The notes under the pieces: generated by a model | The model's input: only the letters and a program-made list of their open reading frames with translations | The model's database searches: none | Told to the model about the DNA's origin: nothing | Translations under genes and position numbers: made by a program | From: Actinomycetes bacterium | GTDB taxonomy: Bacteria > Actinomycetota > Thermoleophilia > Solirubrobacterales > 70-9 | NCBI GenBank assembly: GCA_016861045.1 | Contig: BOKP01000002.1 | Location: forward strand, 372,001 to 436,000 | DNA length: 64,000 nt | Reading direction: 5' to 3' | Shown here: positions 44,313 to 53,216 of the stretch, piece after piece | Layout: each line of letters opens with the position of its first letter | How positions within the stretch are numbered: position 1 is the first letter of the stretch

Positions 44313-46985
44313 TCACTCGCGCACGCTCGCCAGCACCGCGAGGATGTCCTCGCCGTAACGCTCGAGCTTCGTCGGGCCGATGCCGTCGCAGGCGAGCAGG
44401 GCGCGCTCGTCGGCCGGCATCGCGGCGGCGATGCCCTCGAGCTGGCGGTTGCTGAGGAGGACGTAGGCGGGGACGCCGTCGGCGTCGGAGCGGAGCTTGC
44501 GCCACTCGCGGAGCGCCGCGTCGGCGGCACGCGCGACCGGCCCGGCGTCGTCGAGCGGCGAGCCTTCCGCCCTGCCCGCCATCGCCCGTCGCGAGCGGGC
44601 CGTCGCGGCGGCGAGGCGGTCGACGCCGGCCGCGGGCCTGGTCGCCGCCTCCGCGGCCTCGCCGCGGAGCTCGGCGAGAAACGGCGAGGGGCGCTCGCGG
44701 TCGGCGAGGACGACGCAGCGGTCGCGGGCGCGGGTGATCGCGACGTGGAGGACGCGGCGCTCCGCCTCCCAGCTCTCGCTCAGCCGGTGCGGCATCAACC
44801 CGTCGACCACGCCGTAGACCGCGACCCTGTCCCACTCCCGGCCCTTGACCTTGTGGATGCTCGCCAGGCGCACGCCCTCGCTCCCCGCCGAGGACTCGAG
44901 CGCCGCCCGCAGCCAGGGCTCGAAGCCGCCGGGCTCGTCGTGGAGGTCGGCGACCTGGATCAGCCCCTCGAGGTCGTCGAGGTGGCTCGCGGCGGCCTCG
45001 CTCCCCTTCGAGCCGTCGAGCATCGCCATCGCGCCGCCGAGCCCGATCCGGTCGCGGACCGCCTCGAGCAGCGCCCGGGTCGTCGCCCCGGCGGCGGCGG
45101 TCGCCGCAAGCATCTCGACGTCGTCCGCCAGCTCGCCGACCTTGCCGGCGACTCGCTCGTCGTCGATCTTCAGTCCGATGTAGCGGAGGTCCTCGAGCGA
45201 GCGGCAGTTGGCGAGCCACTTGCTGATCCAGCGCGGAAAGCCGCGGCTCGGGCGCCGGCGGATCGCCTCGAGGTCGGCGCCGACGAGGTTCTCGGGATCG
45301 ACCGCGACACGGAGCCAGGCGAGCGCGGCGGCGGCTCCGGTCCGCTCCAGGAGCTCGCCGCGGACCGCCGAGGCGACGGGGACCCCGGCGCTCCACAGCG
45401 CCACCTGCGGCGCCAGCAGCAGCGAGTTGACGCGGGCGAGGACGGCGATGTCGCCGGGGCCGACCTCGGGCTCGGCGAGCCAGCCGCGGACGAGATCGAC
45501 GAGGGTGGCGGCCGCCTCGGCCCGCGGCCGCTCGCGGAGCTCGAGCGCGCCCCGATCCGGATCGGCGCCGGCGGCCGCCCGGATCGTCTTCGGCACCCGC
45601 ACCCGGTTGTAGCCGAGCAGCGTCGCGGCGCCGCTGACGATCGCCTCCGCGCAGCGGTAGTTGACCTCGAGCGCGGTCCGCTCGGCGCCCGGGAAGTAGT
45701 CGCCGTAGTCGACGAGGAAGCGGGGATCGGCGCCGGCGTGGTCGTAGATCGTCTGGTCGTCGTCGCCGACGCCGAAGACGTCGAATCCGGGCATCGCGAG
45801 CAGCCGGATCATCAGCACGTGCGCCGGCGTCAGGTCCTGGAACTCGTCGACGAGCAGGTGCCGGTGCTCGCGCTGGACGCGGCGCCGGAACCCGCCGTCG
45901 CGAAGCAGCGCCTCGAGGGCGGCGTAGACCTGCTCGTCGAAGTCGACCGCGCCGGCGGCCGCGAGCCGCTCGCGGTAGGCGTCGAACCCCTCGGCGAGGC
46001 CGGGGACGTCGTCGCGCTCGCCCTCGACCTCGGAGGGCGGCACGAGCCCGAGCCGGACGACCCCGAGCGCGTCGATGTAGGGGCCGATCGGGTCCGTGTT
46101 GGTCCGCCGTCTCGGGACCGGGAAGACCTCGGCGACGAGATCGCGCGCCTCGGGCTCCGTCAGCACCCGGGACCGGGTGCCGCAGTGGCGGTTGAGCAGC
46201 GAGTAGCCGAGCGAGTTCAGCGTCCGGGTCCGCGGGGCGAGAGCGGCGAGCCGGGACTCGAGCTCGTCCTGGGCGAGCTTGTTGTAGGCGACCGCGATCA
46301 CCGCCTCGCGCCGGTAGCCGCAGTCGGCGAGCAGGTGGCGCATCCGCTCGGTCAGGACCCGCGTCTTGCCCGACCCGGCCGGGGCGATGACCCGGACCGG
46401 GCCGCCGTGGTGCTCGACCGCGGCGAGCTGGTCGGGCGCGAGGTCGGCCCGGGCAGCCGGCCGCTCGCGCGGGATCGGATCGATCGATCCCGCCTCGACC
46501 GCGCCGGCCTCGACCACGATCGTGTCGGCGGCGGGCGCGCTCCAGCGCGGGCCACCGTCGATCCACGCCTCGCGGCCGTCGGGCAGGACGACGTCGGCGG
46601 CGCCTCCCGCGGCGGCCCCCAGCCGGACCGCCTTCTCGCCCCACCACCAGACCGGCTCGGCCCCGCGCGCGTCGTAGTTGTTGGCCCAGACGAGGTGGTG
46701 GAGCCGATCGCGGGGCAGGTCGAGGCCCGGTGCGAGTGCGTACGGAGGATCGGCGATCGACTCGGGCGCGCGGAACGACGCCGGATCGACACCGAGGGCG
46801 ACGACGACCGGCCGGCGGGCGGACCACCCGGTATGGAGCCGCGCGACGACCGCGCCCGGATCGGCGACCTCCCCGGGACCGATCTCGATCCGCTCGGCTC
46901 CGGCCCAGGCGGCGGGGGGCTCGGAGCCGGCGGCGACGATGACGCCGCGGCCGAGAGCTCCCGGCGGGCCGGCGGGCGCCCTCAA
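44313..46985 (-). CDS. UvrD/Rep-family DNA helicase with HRDC domain (UvrD2-like) and long N-terminal extension
   Basis: 890 residues. The SF1A helicase core starts near 190: DLAPDQLAAVEHHGG, Walker A IAPAGSGKTRVL, DEFQDLTPAHVLM, FGVGDDDQTIYDHAGADP, EVNYRC, ASIHKVKGREWDRVAVYGV and HVAITRARDRCVVL. A C-terminal HRDC-like domain reads VLLSNRQLEGIAAAMPADER and LACDGIGPTKLERYGEDILA. The first 185 residues (VVVALGVDPASFRAPESIAD, HLVWANNYDARGAEPVWWWG) match no domain I recognise. It unwinds DNA 3'-5' in repair. The TTG start at 46985 overlaps the rsmI stop by 4 nt (TTGA). Confidence 0.9.
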   Translation of the reverse strand: MRAPAGPPGALGRGVIVAAGSEPPAAWAGAERIEIGPGEVADPGAVVARLHTGWSARRPVVVALGVDPASFRAPESIADPPYALAPGLDLPRDRLHHLVWANNYDARGAEPVWWWGEKAVRLGAAAGGAADVVLPDGREAWIDGGPRWSAPAADTIVVEAGAVEAGSIDPIPRERPAARADLAPDQLAAVEHHGGPVRVIAPAGSGKTRVLTERMRHLLADCGYRREAVIAVAYNKLAQDELESRLAALAPRTRTLNSLGYSLLNRHCGTRSRVLTEPEARDLVAEVFPVPRRRTNTDPIGPYIDALGVVRLGLVPPSEVEGERDDVPGLAEGFDAYRERLAAAGAVDFDEQVYAALEALLRDGGFRRRVQREHRHLLVDEFQDLTPAHVLMIRLLAMPGFDVFGVGDDDQTIYDHAGADPRFLVDYGDYFPGAERTALEVNYRCAEAIVSGAATLLGYNRVRVPKTIRAAAGADPDRGALELRERPRAEAAATLVDLVRGWLAEPEVGPGDIAVLARVNSLLLAPQVALWSAGVPVASAVRGELLERTGAAAALAWLRVAVDPENLVGADLEAIRRRPSRGFPRWISKWLANCRSLEDLRYIGLKIDDERVAGKVGELADDVEMLAATAAAGATTRALLEAVRDRIGLGGAMAMLDGSKGSEAAASHLDDLEGLIQVADLHDEPGGFEPWLRAALESSAGSEGVRLASIHKVKGREWDRVAVYGVVDGLMPHRLSESWEAERRVLHVAITRARDRCVVLADRERPSPFLAELRGEAAEAATRPAAGVDRLAAATARSRRAMAGRAEGSPLDDAGPVARAADAALREWRKLRSDADGVPAYVLLSNRQLEGIAAAMPADERALLACDGIGPTKLERYGEDILAVLASVRE

Positions 46986-47806
46986 CGCCGCGGCTCGCGG
47001 CCGGTCAGCTCGCGGTAGAGGTCGTTGGGTCGCGTTCCGGTCAGCGCCGCCACGACCTGGGCGGCGGCGCGCGGCCGCGCCCCCGACTGGACGAGGCGGC
47101 GCAGCGCGTCGACCGCGAACGCCGTGTCCGGGGCCGCCGCCCGCTTCTTCGACGGCGCGATGACGACGACGATCTCGCCCTTGACCTCGCCGCGGAACTG
47201 CCGCGCGAGGTCGCCGAGCGTCCCCCGCGCCACCTCCTCGTGGAGCTTGGTCAGCTCGCGGCAGACCGCCGCCGGGCGGTCGGGGGCGAGGGCCGCAAGC
47301 GCCCGCAGCGAGGTCGGCAGCCGCCGCGGCGACTCGAAGGCGACGACGGTCTCGGTCGATTGCAGGACGCGCTCGAGCTCGCCCGCCCGGCGCGGCAGGA
47401 AGCCCTCGAAGCGCCAGCGGTCGGCGGGCAGGCCGGACGCGACCAGCGCCGTGGTGATCGCGGTCGGCCCGGGCAGGACCTCGATGTCGATGCCGCGCTC
47501 GAGGCAGGCGCGGACCAGCCGGTAGCCGGGGTCGGAGAGGACCGGCGTGCCGGCATCGCTGATCAGGACGACGCGGGCGCCGCGCTCGATCGCCTTCGCG
47601 ATCTGCGGCGCCCGGACCTCCTCGTTGGCCTCGTGGTTGGAGATGAAGGTCGGCGGGTCGAGCTCGAGCCGCTCGTACAGCCGGCCGGCCCGCCGGGTGT
47701 CCTCGCAGGCGGCGACGTCGGCGTCGGCGAGCGCCTGGCGGATCCGCGGGGAGAGGTCGCCGACGTTGCCGATCGGCGTCGGGCAGACGGTCAGCCGGCC
47801 CGCCAT
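46982..47806 (-). CDS. rsmI: 16S rRNA (cytidine-2'-O)-methyltransferase
   Basis: 274-residue tetrapyrrole-methylase-fold enzyme. LTVCPTPIGNVGDLSPRI, CEDTRRAGRLYERL, ISDAGTPVLSDPGYRLVRAC, VLPGPTAITTALVASGL, FEGFLPRR, FESPRRLPTSL and CRELTKLHEEVARGTL are all conserved. It methylates C1402 of 16S rRNA. Its ATG shares one base with the stop of the ROK kinase gene. Confidence 0.96.
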   Translation of the reverse strand: MAGRLTVCPTPIGNVGDLSPRIRQALADADVAACEDTRRAGRLYERLELDPPTFISNHEANEEVRAPQIAKAIERGARVVLISDAGTPVLSDPGYRLVRACLERGIDIEVLPGPTAITTALVASGLPADRWRFEGFLPRRAGELERVLQSTETVVAFESPRRLPTSLRALAALAPDRPAAVCRELTKLHEEVARGTLGDLARQFRGEVKGEIVVVIAPSKKRAAAPDTAFAVDALRRLVQSGARPRAAAQVVAALTGTRPNDLYRELTGREPRR

Positions 47807-48795
47807 CAGGCGGCCGCCCGCTCCGCCAGCTCGTCGGCGGCGAGGATCGCGGCGCCGATCATCCCCGCGTCGCCGCCGAGCTCGGCGGCATGGACCGGGG
47901 TCGCGTTCTGCGGCGGCAGCGCCCGCGTCCGCAGCTCCTCGCGAGCGGGGCCGAGCAGGAGCTCGCCCGCGGCCATCACGCCGCCGCCGAGGACGATCGC
48001 GTCCGGGTCGAAGACGTTGGCGAGCCCCGACAGCGCCACCCCGAGCCGACGCCCGATCGTCTCCAGCACCGCGACCGATCCGGCGTCGCCGCCCCGCGCG
48101 AGCTCGGTCACCAGGCGTCCGTCGAGGCTTGCGCCCTCCGCCGCGGCCCGGCCGAGCGGCGAGCCCGGGGCCGCGGCCGCGGCCCGCTCGGCCTCGACCG
48201 CCAGCGCGGTCCCCGACGCGACCGCCTCGATACAGCCCCGGTTGGGGCAGTTGCCCTGGCACGGCGGGCCGTTGATGTCGACGACCACGTGCCCGAGCTC
48301 GGCGCCGGCGCCGTGAGCTCCCCGGTAGGGACGGCCGTCGAGGATCAGGCCGCCGCCGATGCCGGTCCCGATCGTCAGCAGGACCAGGTTGCGGGCGCCG
48401 CGGGCGGCGCCGCGGCGGGCCTCGGCGATCGCGGCGACGTTGGCGTCGTTGTCGATCGAGACCGGGATGCCGAAGCGGCCCGTGAACCGGTCGCGGAGCG
48501 GGACGTCGACCAGGGGCAGGTTGACCGCGTTCACGCAGACGCCGCCGGCGCGGTCGATCGTGCAGGGCACGCCGAGCCCGATCGCGGCCGCTTGCGGATG
48601 TGCCTCGAGCGCGACCGCCAGCTCGCTCTCGACCAGCGCCAGCAGCTCGTCGGGCGCCAGGCCCGCGGAGCGGGCGCTGCGGCGATGGACCGTTTGCCCG
48701 GCATCGTCGACGACGCCGACGAGCAGCTTCGTGCCGCCGAGGTCGACGCCGATCGTCGCCCGGGCCGGCGCCGCCCTGTGGTCGGCGCCCGTCAC
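47806..48795 (-). CDS. ROK-family glucokinase
   Basis: 329 residues. ATIGVDLGGTKLLVGVVDD is the phosphate loop, SIDNDANVAAIAEARRGAAR carries the catalytic Asp, and TIGTGIGGGLILDG and GHGAGAELGHVVVDINGPPC follow. The zinc motif reads CQGNCPNRGCIEAVASG. It phosphorylates glucose with ATP. There is no DNA-binding N-terminus, so it is a kinase rather than a ROK repressor. It starts at GTG 48795, divergent from the LCP gene across 42 bp. Confidence 0.9.
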   Translation of the reverse strand: MTGADHRAAPARATIGVDLGGTKLLVGVVDDAGQTVHRRSARSAGLAPDELLALVESELAVALEAHPQAAAIGLGVPCTIDRAGGVCVNAVNLPLVDVPLRDRFTGRFGIPVSIDNDANVAAIAEARRGAARGARNLVLLTIGTGIGGGLILDGRPYRGAHGAGAELGHVVVDINGPPCQGNCPNRGCIEAVASGTALAVEAERAAAAAPGSPLGRAAAEGASLDGRLVTELARGGDAGSVAVLETIGRRLGVALSGLANVFDPDAIVLGGGVMAAGELLLGPAREELRTRALPPQNATPVHAAELGGDAGMIGAAILAADELAERAAA

Positions 48796-48825
48796 GAAGC
48801 AGGAGACCGGGAGGGCATGCGGCAG

Positions 48826-48831
48826 TATTAC
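48826..48831 (+). promoter_or_regulatory. -10 hexamer TATTAC, 6 nt before the LCP start codon
   Basis: TATTAC ends 6 nt before ATG 48838, placing +1 at or next to the A of the ATG, as in leaderless actinobacterial mRNAs. Confidence 0.5.
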
Positions 48832-48837
48832 CGCGTA

Positions 48838-50127
48838 ATGGCACCCGGCGATCCCGAACGCCCGGACCGCCCCGAGTACAACGTCTACAGGGCCGGATCG
48901 AAAGGCCGTGGGCACGGGCGACGGGCAGAGCCGAAGGAGACCGAGCGGTCGGCCGGCACGCGTCGCGAGCCGCCGTCCGAGGGTCCCGGCTACACCGTCT
49001 ACAAGGCCCGGCGCGGGTTCAAGCGCACCGGCGACGGCCCCTCCCTGCGCGAGCGCCTGTCCCGGGGCGGCGGGGCGCCGCGCGCGCCGGGCGAGAAGCC
49101 GACCTGGCGCAAGATCGGACGCTGGGTGGCGATCGTCGCCGGCGCCTGGCTGCTGATCAGCTTCATCGCCTTCGCGGTCTCCGCCCAGATCCAGAAGTCG
49201 AAGCTGGACGGCAAAGCCGCGGACGAGCTCGGCGGCTTCCCCCTGATGCTCGTCGACGGGCAGAACATCCTCGTGATCGGGACCGACATCCGCCAGGAGG
49301 GCGTCCCCGACGAGAACGGGAACCCGACGAAGCGGAAATGCATCGACGCCGCCTCCTCGGGCGCCGTCCACCCCGACGACTGCCTGCCCTCCCGCGCCGA
49401 CACGCTGATGGTCGTCCACGCCGGCGGCGGCTCGTTCAACAAGGTCTCGATCCCCCGCGACACGCTCGCCGCGATCCCCGGCGAGGGGGACGGGCGGATC
49501 AACTCCGCCTACGCCTTCGGAGGCGCCGCGCTGCAGATCAGGACCGTCGAGGACTTCCTCGGGATCGAGATCGACCACGTCGTCATCCTCGACTTCGAGG
49601 GCTTCGCCGACTTCATCGACTCGATCGGCGGCGTCACCGTGAACCTGCCGGCTCCGGTCAAGTCGAAGATCAGCGGCGGCTCCGGCAACGGCGGCATCAC
49701 CCTGAAGCTCGAGCGCGGGGAGAACCACCTCGGCGGCGACCAGGCGCTGGCGCTGGCGCGCACGCGCGAGAACCTCAAGGACCCGAGCGAGGACGACACC
49801 GACCGCGCACGCCGCCAGCAGCTCATCCTCGAGGGGATCAAGAGCCAGCTCACGAGCCCGTGGCGGATCCCGATCAACTTCATCAAGGGGCCCTGGATCG
49901 GCTGGAACGCGCCGAAGGCGATGGTCAGCGACATGGGCGGCTTCGCGCTCCCCCAGCTCGCGATCTCGGCGGCGATCGGGGGCGACTCGGGGACGAAGAT
50001 CCTGAACCCGTCCGGGCAGGGTCCCGACGGCACGTTGATCGTCGCCGAGAAGCAGTGCCGCAACGCCGTCCGGCACCTGCTCGGCGAGGCCGGCCCACGC
50101 CCGCCGCAGTGCTCGCCCGGCGGCTGA
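48838..50127 (+). CDS. LytR-CpsA-Psr (LCP) family cell-wall glycopolymer ligase
   Basis: 429 residues. A basic cytoplasmic N-terminus of about 95 residues (tyrosine-containing motifs EYNVYRAGSKG and GYTVYKARRG occur as a near repeat) is followed by one transmembrane helix (about 97-118). The LCP domain has VIGTDIR, SRADTLMVVH, NKVSIPRDTL, GRINSAYAFGG and RARRQQLILEGIK, including the Arg/Asp residues that bind the pyrophosphate lipid. It attaches polymers such as arabinogalactan or teichoic acid to peptidoglycan. ATG 48838 is chosen because a -10 box sits 6 nt upstream; ATG 48817 would add 7 residues. Confidence 0.9.
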   Translation: MAPGDPERPDRPEYNVYRAGSKGRGHGRRAEPKETERSAGTRREPPSEGPGYTVYKARRGFKRTGDGPSLRERLSRGGGAPRAPGEKPTWRKIGRWVAIVAGAWLLISFIAFAVSAQIQKSKLDGKAADELGGFPLMLVDGQNILVIGTDIRQEGVPDENGNPTKRKCIDAASSGAVHPDDCLPSRADTLMVVHAGGGSFNKVSIPRDTLAAIPGEGDGRINSAYAFGGAALQIRTVEDFLGIEIDHVVILDFEGFADFIDSIGGVTVNLPAPVKSKISGGSGNGGITLKLERGENHLGGDQALALARTRENLKDPSEDDTDRARRQQLILEGIKSQLTSPWRIPINFIKGPWIGWNAPKAMVSDMGGFALPQLAISAAIGGDSGTKILNPSGQGPDGTLIVAEKQCRNAVRHLLGEAGPRPPQCSPGG

Positions 50128-50149
50128 GCGCCGGCGCCGGCGCCGCCGG

Positions 50150-50470
50150 CTAGTCCTGCTTCGCCTTCGCCTTCTCGCCGCCCGACGAGCCGGAGTCGGA
50201 GCCGGACTTGGAGGAGTCGCCGCCCTTTGCGTCCTTCGGGGCCTTGCCGTCCGCCGCGGACGACTCGGAGCCGTTCGCCGCCTTCGCCTTCCCCTTGCGG
50301 GCGTAGTCGGTCGTGTAGAAGCCCGATCCCTTGAAGTGGACGGCCGGCGCGTGGAGGATGCGGTGCGCGGGGGCGCCGCAGACGTCGCAGGTATCGATCG
50401 GGACGTCCGACATCGACTGCATCGCCTCGAACCGGTGCCCGTTGTCGCACTTGTAGTCGTAGATCGGCAT
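50150..50470 (-). CDS. FmdB-type zinc ribbon protein
   Basis: 106 residues. MPIYDYKCDNGHRFEAMQSM with CDVCGAPAHRIL forms the FmdB/CxxC regulatory zinc ribbon (about 1-50), then FKGSGFYTTDYARKGK. The last 45 residues are a low-complexity Lys/Ser/Gly tail. Such proteins are widespread and of unclear role, possibly nucleic-acid or ribosome-associated. It is divergent from glyS and convergent with the LCP gene. ATG 50470. Confidence 0.88.
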   Translation of the reverse strand: MPIYDYKCDNGHRFEAMQSMSDVPIDTCDVCGAPAHRILHAPAVHFKGSGFYTTDYARKGKAKAANGSESSAADGKAPKDAKGGDSSKSGSDSGSSGGEKAKAKQD

Positions 50471-50542
50471 CGACCAGCGGGATGATAGGCGGGATCGGGG
50501 CGGCCGGAAGGCGGCGGGGCGGCCGGGCGGCCCGCCGGCGGA

Positions 50543-50548
50543 TACGGT
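50543..50548 (+). promoter_or_regulatory. -10-like hexamer TACGGT, 9 nt before the glyS start
   Basis: TACGGT ends 9 nt before ATG 50558. The implied mRNA is near-leaderless. Confidence 0.35.
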
Positions 50549-50557
50549 TCCGTGCCG

Positions 50558-51943
50558 ATGAGCGGCACCCAGGAGCAGCAGGACGGGCCGGGCCTCGACG
50601 AGATCGTCGCGCTCTGCAAGCGGCGCGGCTTCATCTTCCCGTCCTCGGAGATCTACGGCGGGGTCGGCTCGACCTACGACTTCGGCCATTACGGCGTCCT
50701 GCTCAAGAACAACGTCAAGGACGAGTGGTGGCGGGCGATGCTGCGCGACCGCGACGACATCGTCGCGATCGACTCGGCGATCATCCAGAACCCGCGCGTC
50801 TGGGAGGCGTCGGGGCATCTGAGCGGGTTCAGCGACCCGCTCGTGCAGTGCCTGGGCAAGTGCAAGCGGCGCTGGCGCGAGGACCATCTGCGCGAGGCGA
50901 TCGCCGCCGAGGGCGGCGACCCGGCAGGCGAGATCCACTGCCCCCAGTGCGGCGGCGAGCTCAGCGAGCCGCGCCAGTTCAACCTGATGTTCGAAACCCA
51001 CGTCGGCCCCGTCGCCGAATCCGGCACCGAGGTCTACCTGCGGCCCGAGACCGCCCAGGGCATCTTCATCAACTTCAAGAACGTCCTCCAGTTCGCGCGC
51101 GTCAAGCCGCCCTTCGGGATCGCCCAGATCGGCAAGTCGTTCCGGAACGAGATCACCCCCGGCAACTTCATCTTCCGCACCCGCGAGTTCGAGCAGATGG
51201 AGATGGAGTTCTTCTGCCCGCCGGACGAGGCCGGGCGGTGGCACGAGCACTGGATGGAGGAGCGGATGCGCTGGTACACCGAGCTCGGCATCCGGCCCGG
51301 CAACCTGACCCTGCGCGAGCACGGCCCCGACGAGCTCTCGCACTACTCGAGCGCCACCTCCGACATCGAGTACCGCTTCCCGATGGGCTACTCGGAGCTG
51401 GAGGGGATCGCGAACCGCGGCGACTTCGACCTCACCCAGCACGCGAAGTTCAGCGGCGAGAAGCTCGAGTACTTCGACCAGCAGAGCGGCGAGCGCTACG
51501 TCCCCCACGTGATCGAGCCGGCCGCCGGCGTCGACCGGGCGCTGCTCGCCTTCATCGTCGACGCCTACGACGTCGAGGAGGTCGAGGGGCGCTCGCGCAC
51601 GGTCCTGCGCCTGCACCCGCGCCTGGCCCCGGTCAAGGTCGCGGTGATGCCGCTCGTCAACCGCGACGGCATGCCCGAGCGGGCACGGGAGGTCTACCGG
51701 TCGCTGCGGGAGCGGATCGGCGCCGAGTACGACCAGGGCGGCTCGATCGGCAAGCGCTACCGCCGCCAGGACGAGATCGGCACCCCCTGGGGCGTCACGA
51801 TCGACGGCGAGACGGCCGCCGACGGCACCGTCACGCTCCGCGACCGCGACTCGCTGACCCAGGAGCGCGTCCCGATCGACGGGCTCGCCGACCTCCTGCT
51901 CGACCGCCTCGCCGCCGACTGGCGAGGCCCGAAGCCGGGCTGA
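50558..51943 (+). CDS. glyS: Glycyl-tRNA synthetase (alpha2 type)
   Basis: 461-residue class II synthetase of the homodimeric type. LDEIVALCKRRGFIFPSSEI and YDFGHYGVLLKNNVK open it. QFNLMFETHVGP with YLRPETAQGIFINFKNVL forms motif 2, FRTREFEQMEMEFFC follows, and VIEPAAGVDRALLAF forms motif 3. The anticodon domain has VKVAVMPLVNRDGMP and SIGKRYRRQDEIGTPWGVTI. ATG 50558 is preferred over GTG 50552, which lies only 3 nt past the -10-like box. Confidence 0.95.
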   Translation: MSGTQEQQDGPGLDEIVALCKRRGFIFPSSEIYGGVGSTYDFGHYGVLLKNNVKDEWWRAMLRDRDDIVAIDSAIIQNPRVWEASGHLSGFSDPLVQCLGKCKRRWREDHLREAIAAEGGDPAGEIHCPQCGGELSEPRQFNLMFETHVGPVAESGTEVYLRPETAQGIFINFKNVLQFARVKPPFGIAQIGKSFRNEITPGNFIFRTREFEQMEMEFFCPPDEAGRWHEHWMEERMRWYTELGIRPGNLTLREHGPDELSHYSSATSDIEYRFPMGYSELEGIANRGDFDLTQHAKFSGEKLEYFDQQSGERYVPHVIEPAAGVDRALLAFIVDAYDVEEVEGRSRTVLRLHPRLAPVKVAVMPLVNRDGMPERAREVYRSLRERIGAEYDQGGSIGKRYRRQDEIGTPWGVTIDGETAADGTVTLRDRDSLTQERVPIDGLADLLLDRLAADWRGPKPG

Positions 51944-52247
51944 GGGCGGCGGGCGCTGCGCTCGGGCGGCGGCGGGTCGGCGCCCGTCACGCTTTCGGCC
52001 CGGAGTCTCCACCGGTCCGGCGCTCGTCACGAGGTCCCCTCAGGCCGGCGCCCGTCACGAAGTCCCCTCCGGCCGGCGCCCATCACGAAGTCCCCTCCGG
52101 CCGGCGCCCGTCACGAAGTCCCCTCAGACCGGCGCCCATCACGAAGTCCCCTCCGGCCGGCGCCCGTCACGCTTTCGGCCCGGGGTCTCCTCCGGTCCGG
52201 CACATCTCGGCATTGAGTGGTGCGCCCGCTGGGGCCACGATCGCGCC
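51944..52247. other. 304-bp spacer after glyS, mostly tandem repeat, no gene
   Basis: Apart from the repeat block at 51979-52198, the remaining bases show no gene or clear promoter. The stretch just before the next gene (about 52199-52235) is slightly less GC-rich and may hold its promoter. Confidence 0.5.
51979..52198. repeat. Structured tandem repeat: five 28-bp units flanked by two 40-bp units
   Basis: All units open with GGCGCYCRTCACG. Five contiguous 28-bp units start at 52019, 52047, 52075, 52103 and 52131; they continue AAGTCCCCTCCGGCC with few substitutions. A 40-bp variant that continues CTTTCGGCCCGGRGTCTCC stands on each side, at 51979-52018 and 52159-52198. Units 2-5 differ at only a few positions, so the array is recent or homogenised. 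Confidence 0.88.
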
Positions 52248-53216
52248 GTGGCCCGTGAACGCGACATTTCGGAACCCCTGGTTCCGCTTCGTTACGTTCA
52301 CGCGGGTGACACCGAGATTGCCGAGATCGCGAGGCAGCAGCACGGCGTCGTCTCCTCCACCCAGCTCGAGGATCTGGGTCTCGGTGGCCGCGCGGTCCGC
52401 AAGCGCTGCTCCGCCGGGCGGCTTCACCGCATCCATCGCGGGATATATGCGGTCGGGCACAGTCGCCTCACCATCCAGGGATACCGGATGGCTGCGGTCC
52501 TGTTCGGCGGGCCGGGCACCGTCCTCGGCCATCGGGCCGCCGGCTCCGAGTGGGACCTTCGGCATTGGAGGGGCGCGCCGTCGATCATCACCCCGACCCC
52601 GCGACGACCGATCGCCGGGATCGAGATCCACCATTCGGTGCTGCCCGCCGACGAGCGCACCGTCCTCGACGGGATCCCGATCACGACCTGGCCACGCACG
52701 CTCCTCGACCTCGCCACGATCCTCGATCACGACGCGCTGGTCCGGGCGCTGAACGAGGCAGAGGCGCGGAGGCTGTCCGATCCGCTCTCGCTCGCCGCCC
52801 TGCTCGATCGCCACCGGGGCCGGCGCGGCGCCGGCGCCCTGAGGCGGGCGCTCGACGACGGGGCGGCCTGCCGCGGCGTCACCCGCGGTGAGCTCGAGGA
52901 GCGCTTCGCCGCCTTCGTCCGCCGCCGCCGGCTGCCGCCGCCGCTTCTCAACGCGCCGGTCGTGGCCGCGGAGCACAACTACGTGGCCGACGCGCTGTGG
53001 CCCGCCGCGCGCCTGATCGTCGAGCTGCAGAGCGTCTCCCATCACGGCTCCCCGCGAGCGATGAGCGCCGACGCGGACCGCACCCGCCGTCTCACGCTCG
53101 CCGGATACCGGGTCGTCTACGTCACCTGGGCACAGCTGGGGGCCCCGGCCGAAGCCGCCGCGCTCGCCGGTGATATCACCCGGCTGCTGACCGCTGCCGG
53201 GAGGCGGGTCGACTGA
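52248..53216 (+). CDS. AbiEi-type winged-helix / DUF559 (Vsr-like fold) protein
   Basis: 322 residues. The N-terminal AbiEi antitoxin-like winged helix (about 22-75) reads IAEIARQQHGVVSSTQLEDL and GRLHRIHRGIYAVGH. A middle segment (PITTWPRTLLDLATIL) follows. The C-terminal DUF559/very-short-patch-repair-like domain (about 235-315) reads ALWPAARLIVELQS, HHGSPRAMSADADRTRRLTL and GYRVVYVTW. The nuclease-fold Asp/Glu positions are partly kept (VADALW, VELQ) but the usual Asp after Glu-Leu reads Gln. No AbiEii-type toxin gene is adjacent, so it is an orphan. GTG 52248. Base use is a little less GC-rich than its neighbours; horizontal origin is possible. Confidence 0.8.
   Translation: MARERDISEPLVPLRYVHAGDTEIAEIARQQHGVVSSTQLEDLGLGGRAVRKRCSAGRLHRIHRGIYAVGHSRLTIQGYRMAAVLFGGPGTVLGHRAAGSEWDLRHWRGAPSIITPTPRRPIAGIEIHHSVLPADERTVLDGIPITTWPRTLLDLATILDHDALVRALNEAEARRLSDPLSLAALLDRHRGRRGAGALRRALDDGAACRGVTRGELEERFAAFVRRRRLPPPLLNAPVVAAEHNYVADALWPAARLIVELQSVSHHGSPRAMSADADRTRRLTLAGYRVVYVTWAQLGAPAEAAALAGDITRLLTAAGRRVD

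Noticed and set aside
51979-52198. CRISPR array
   Set aside because: The units are contiguous with no unique spacers, and no cas gene is present in the window.
52248-53216. Complete toxin-antitoxin pair
   Set aside because: Only the antitoxin-type protein is present; the neighbours are a repeat array and a convergent regulator gene.
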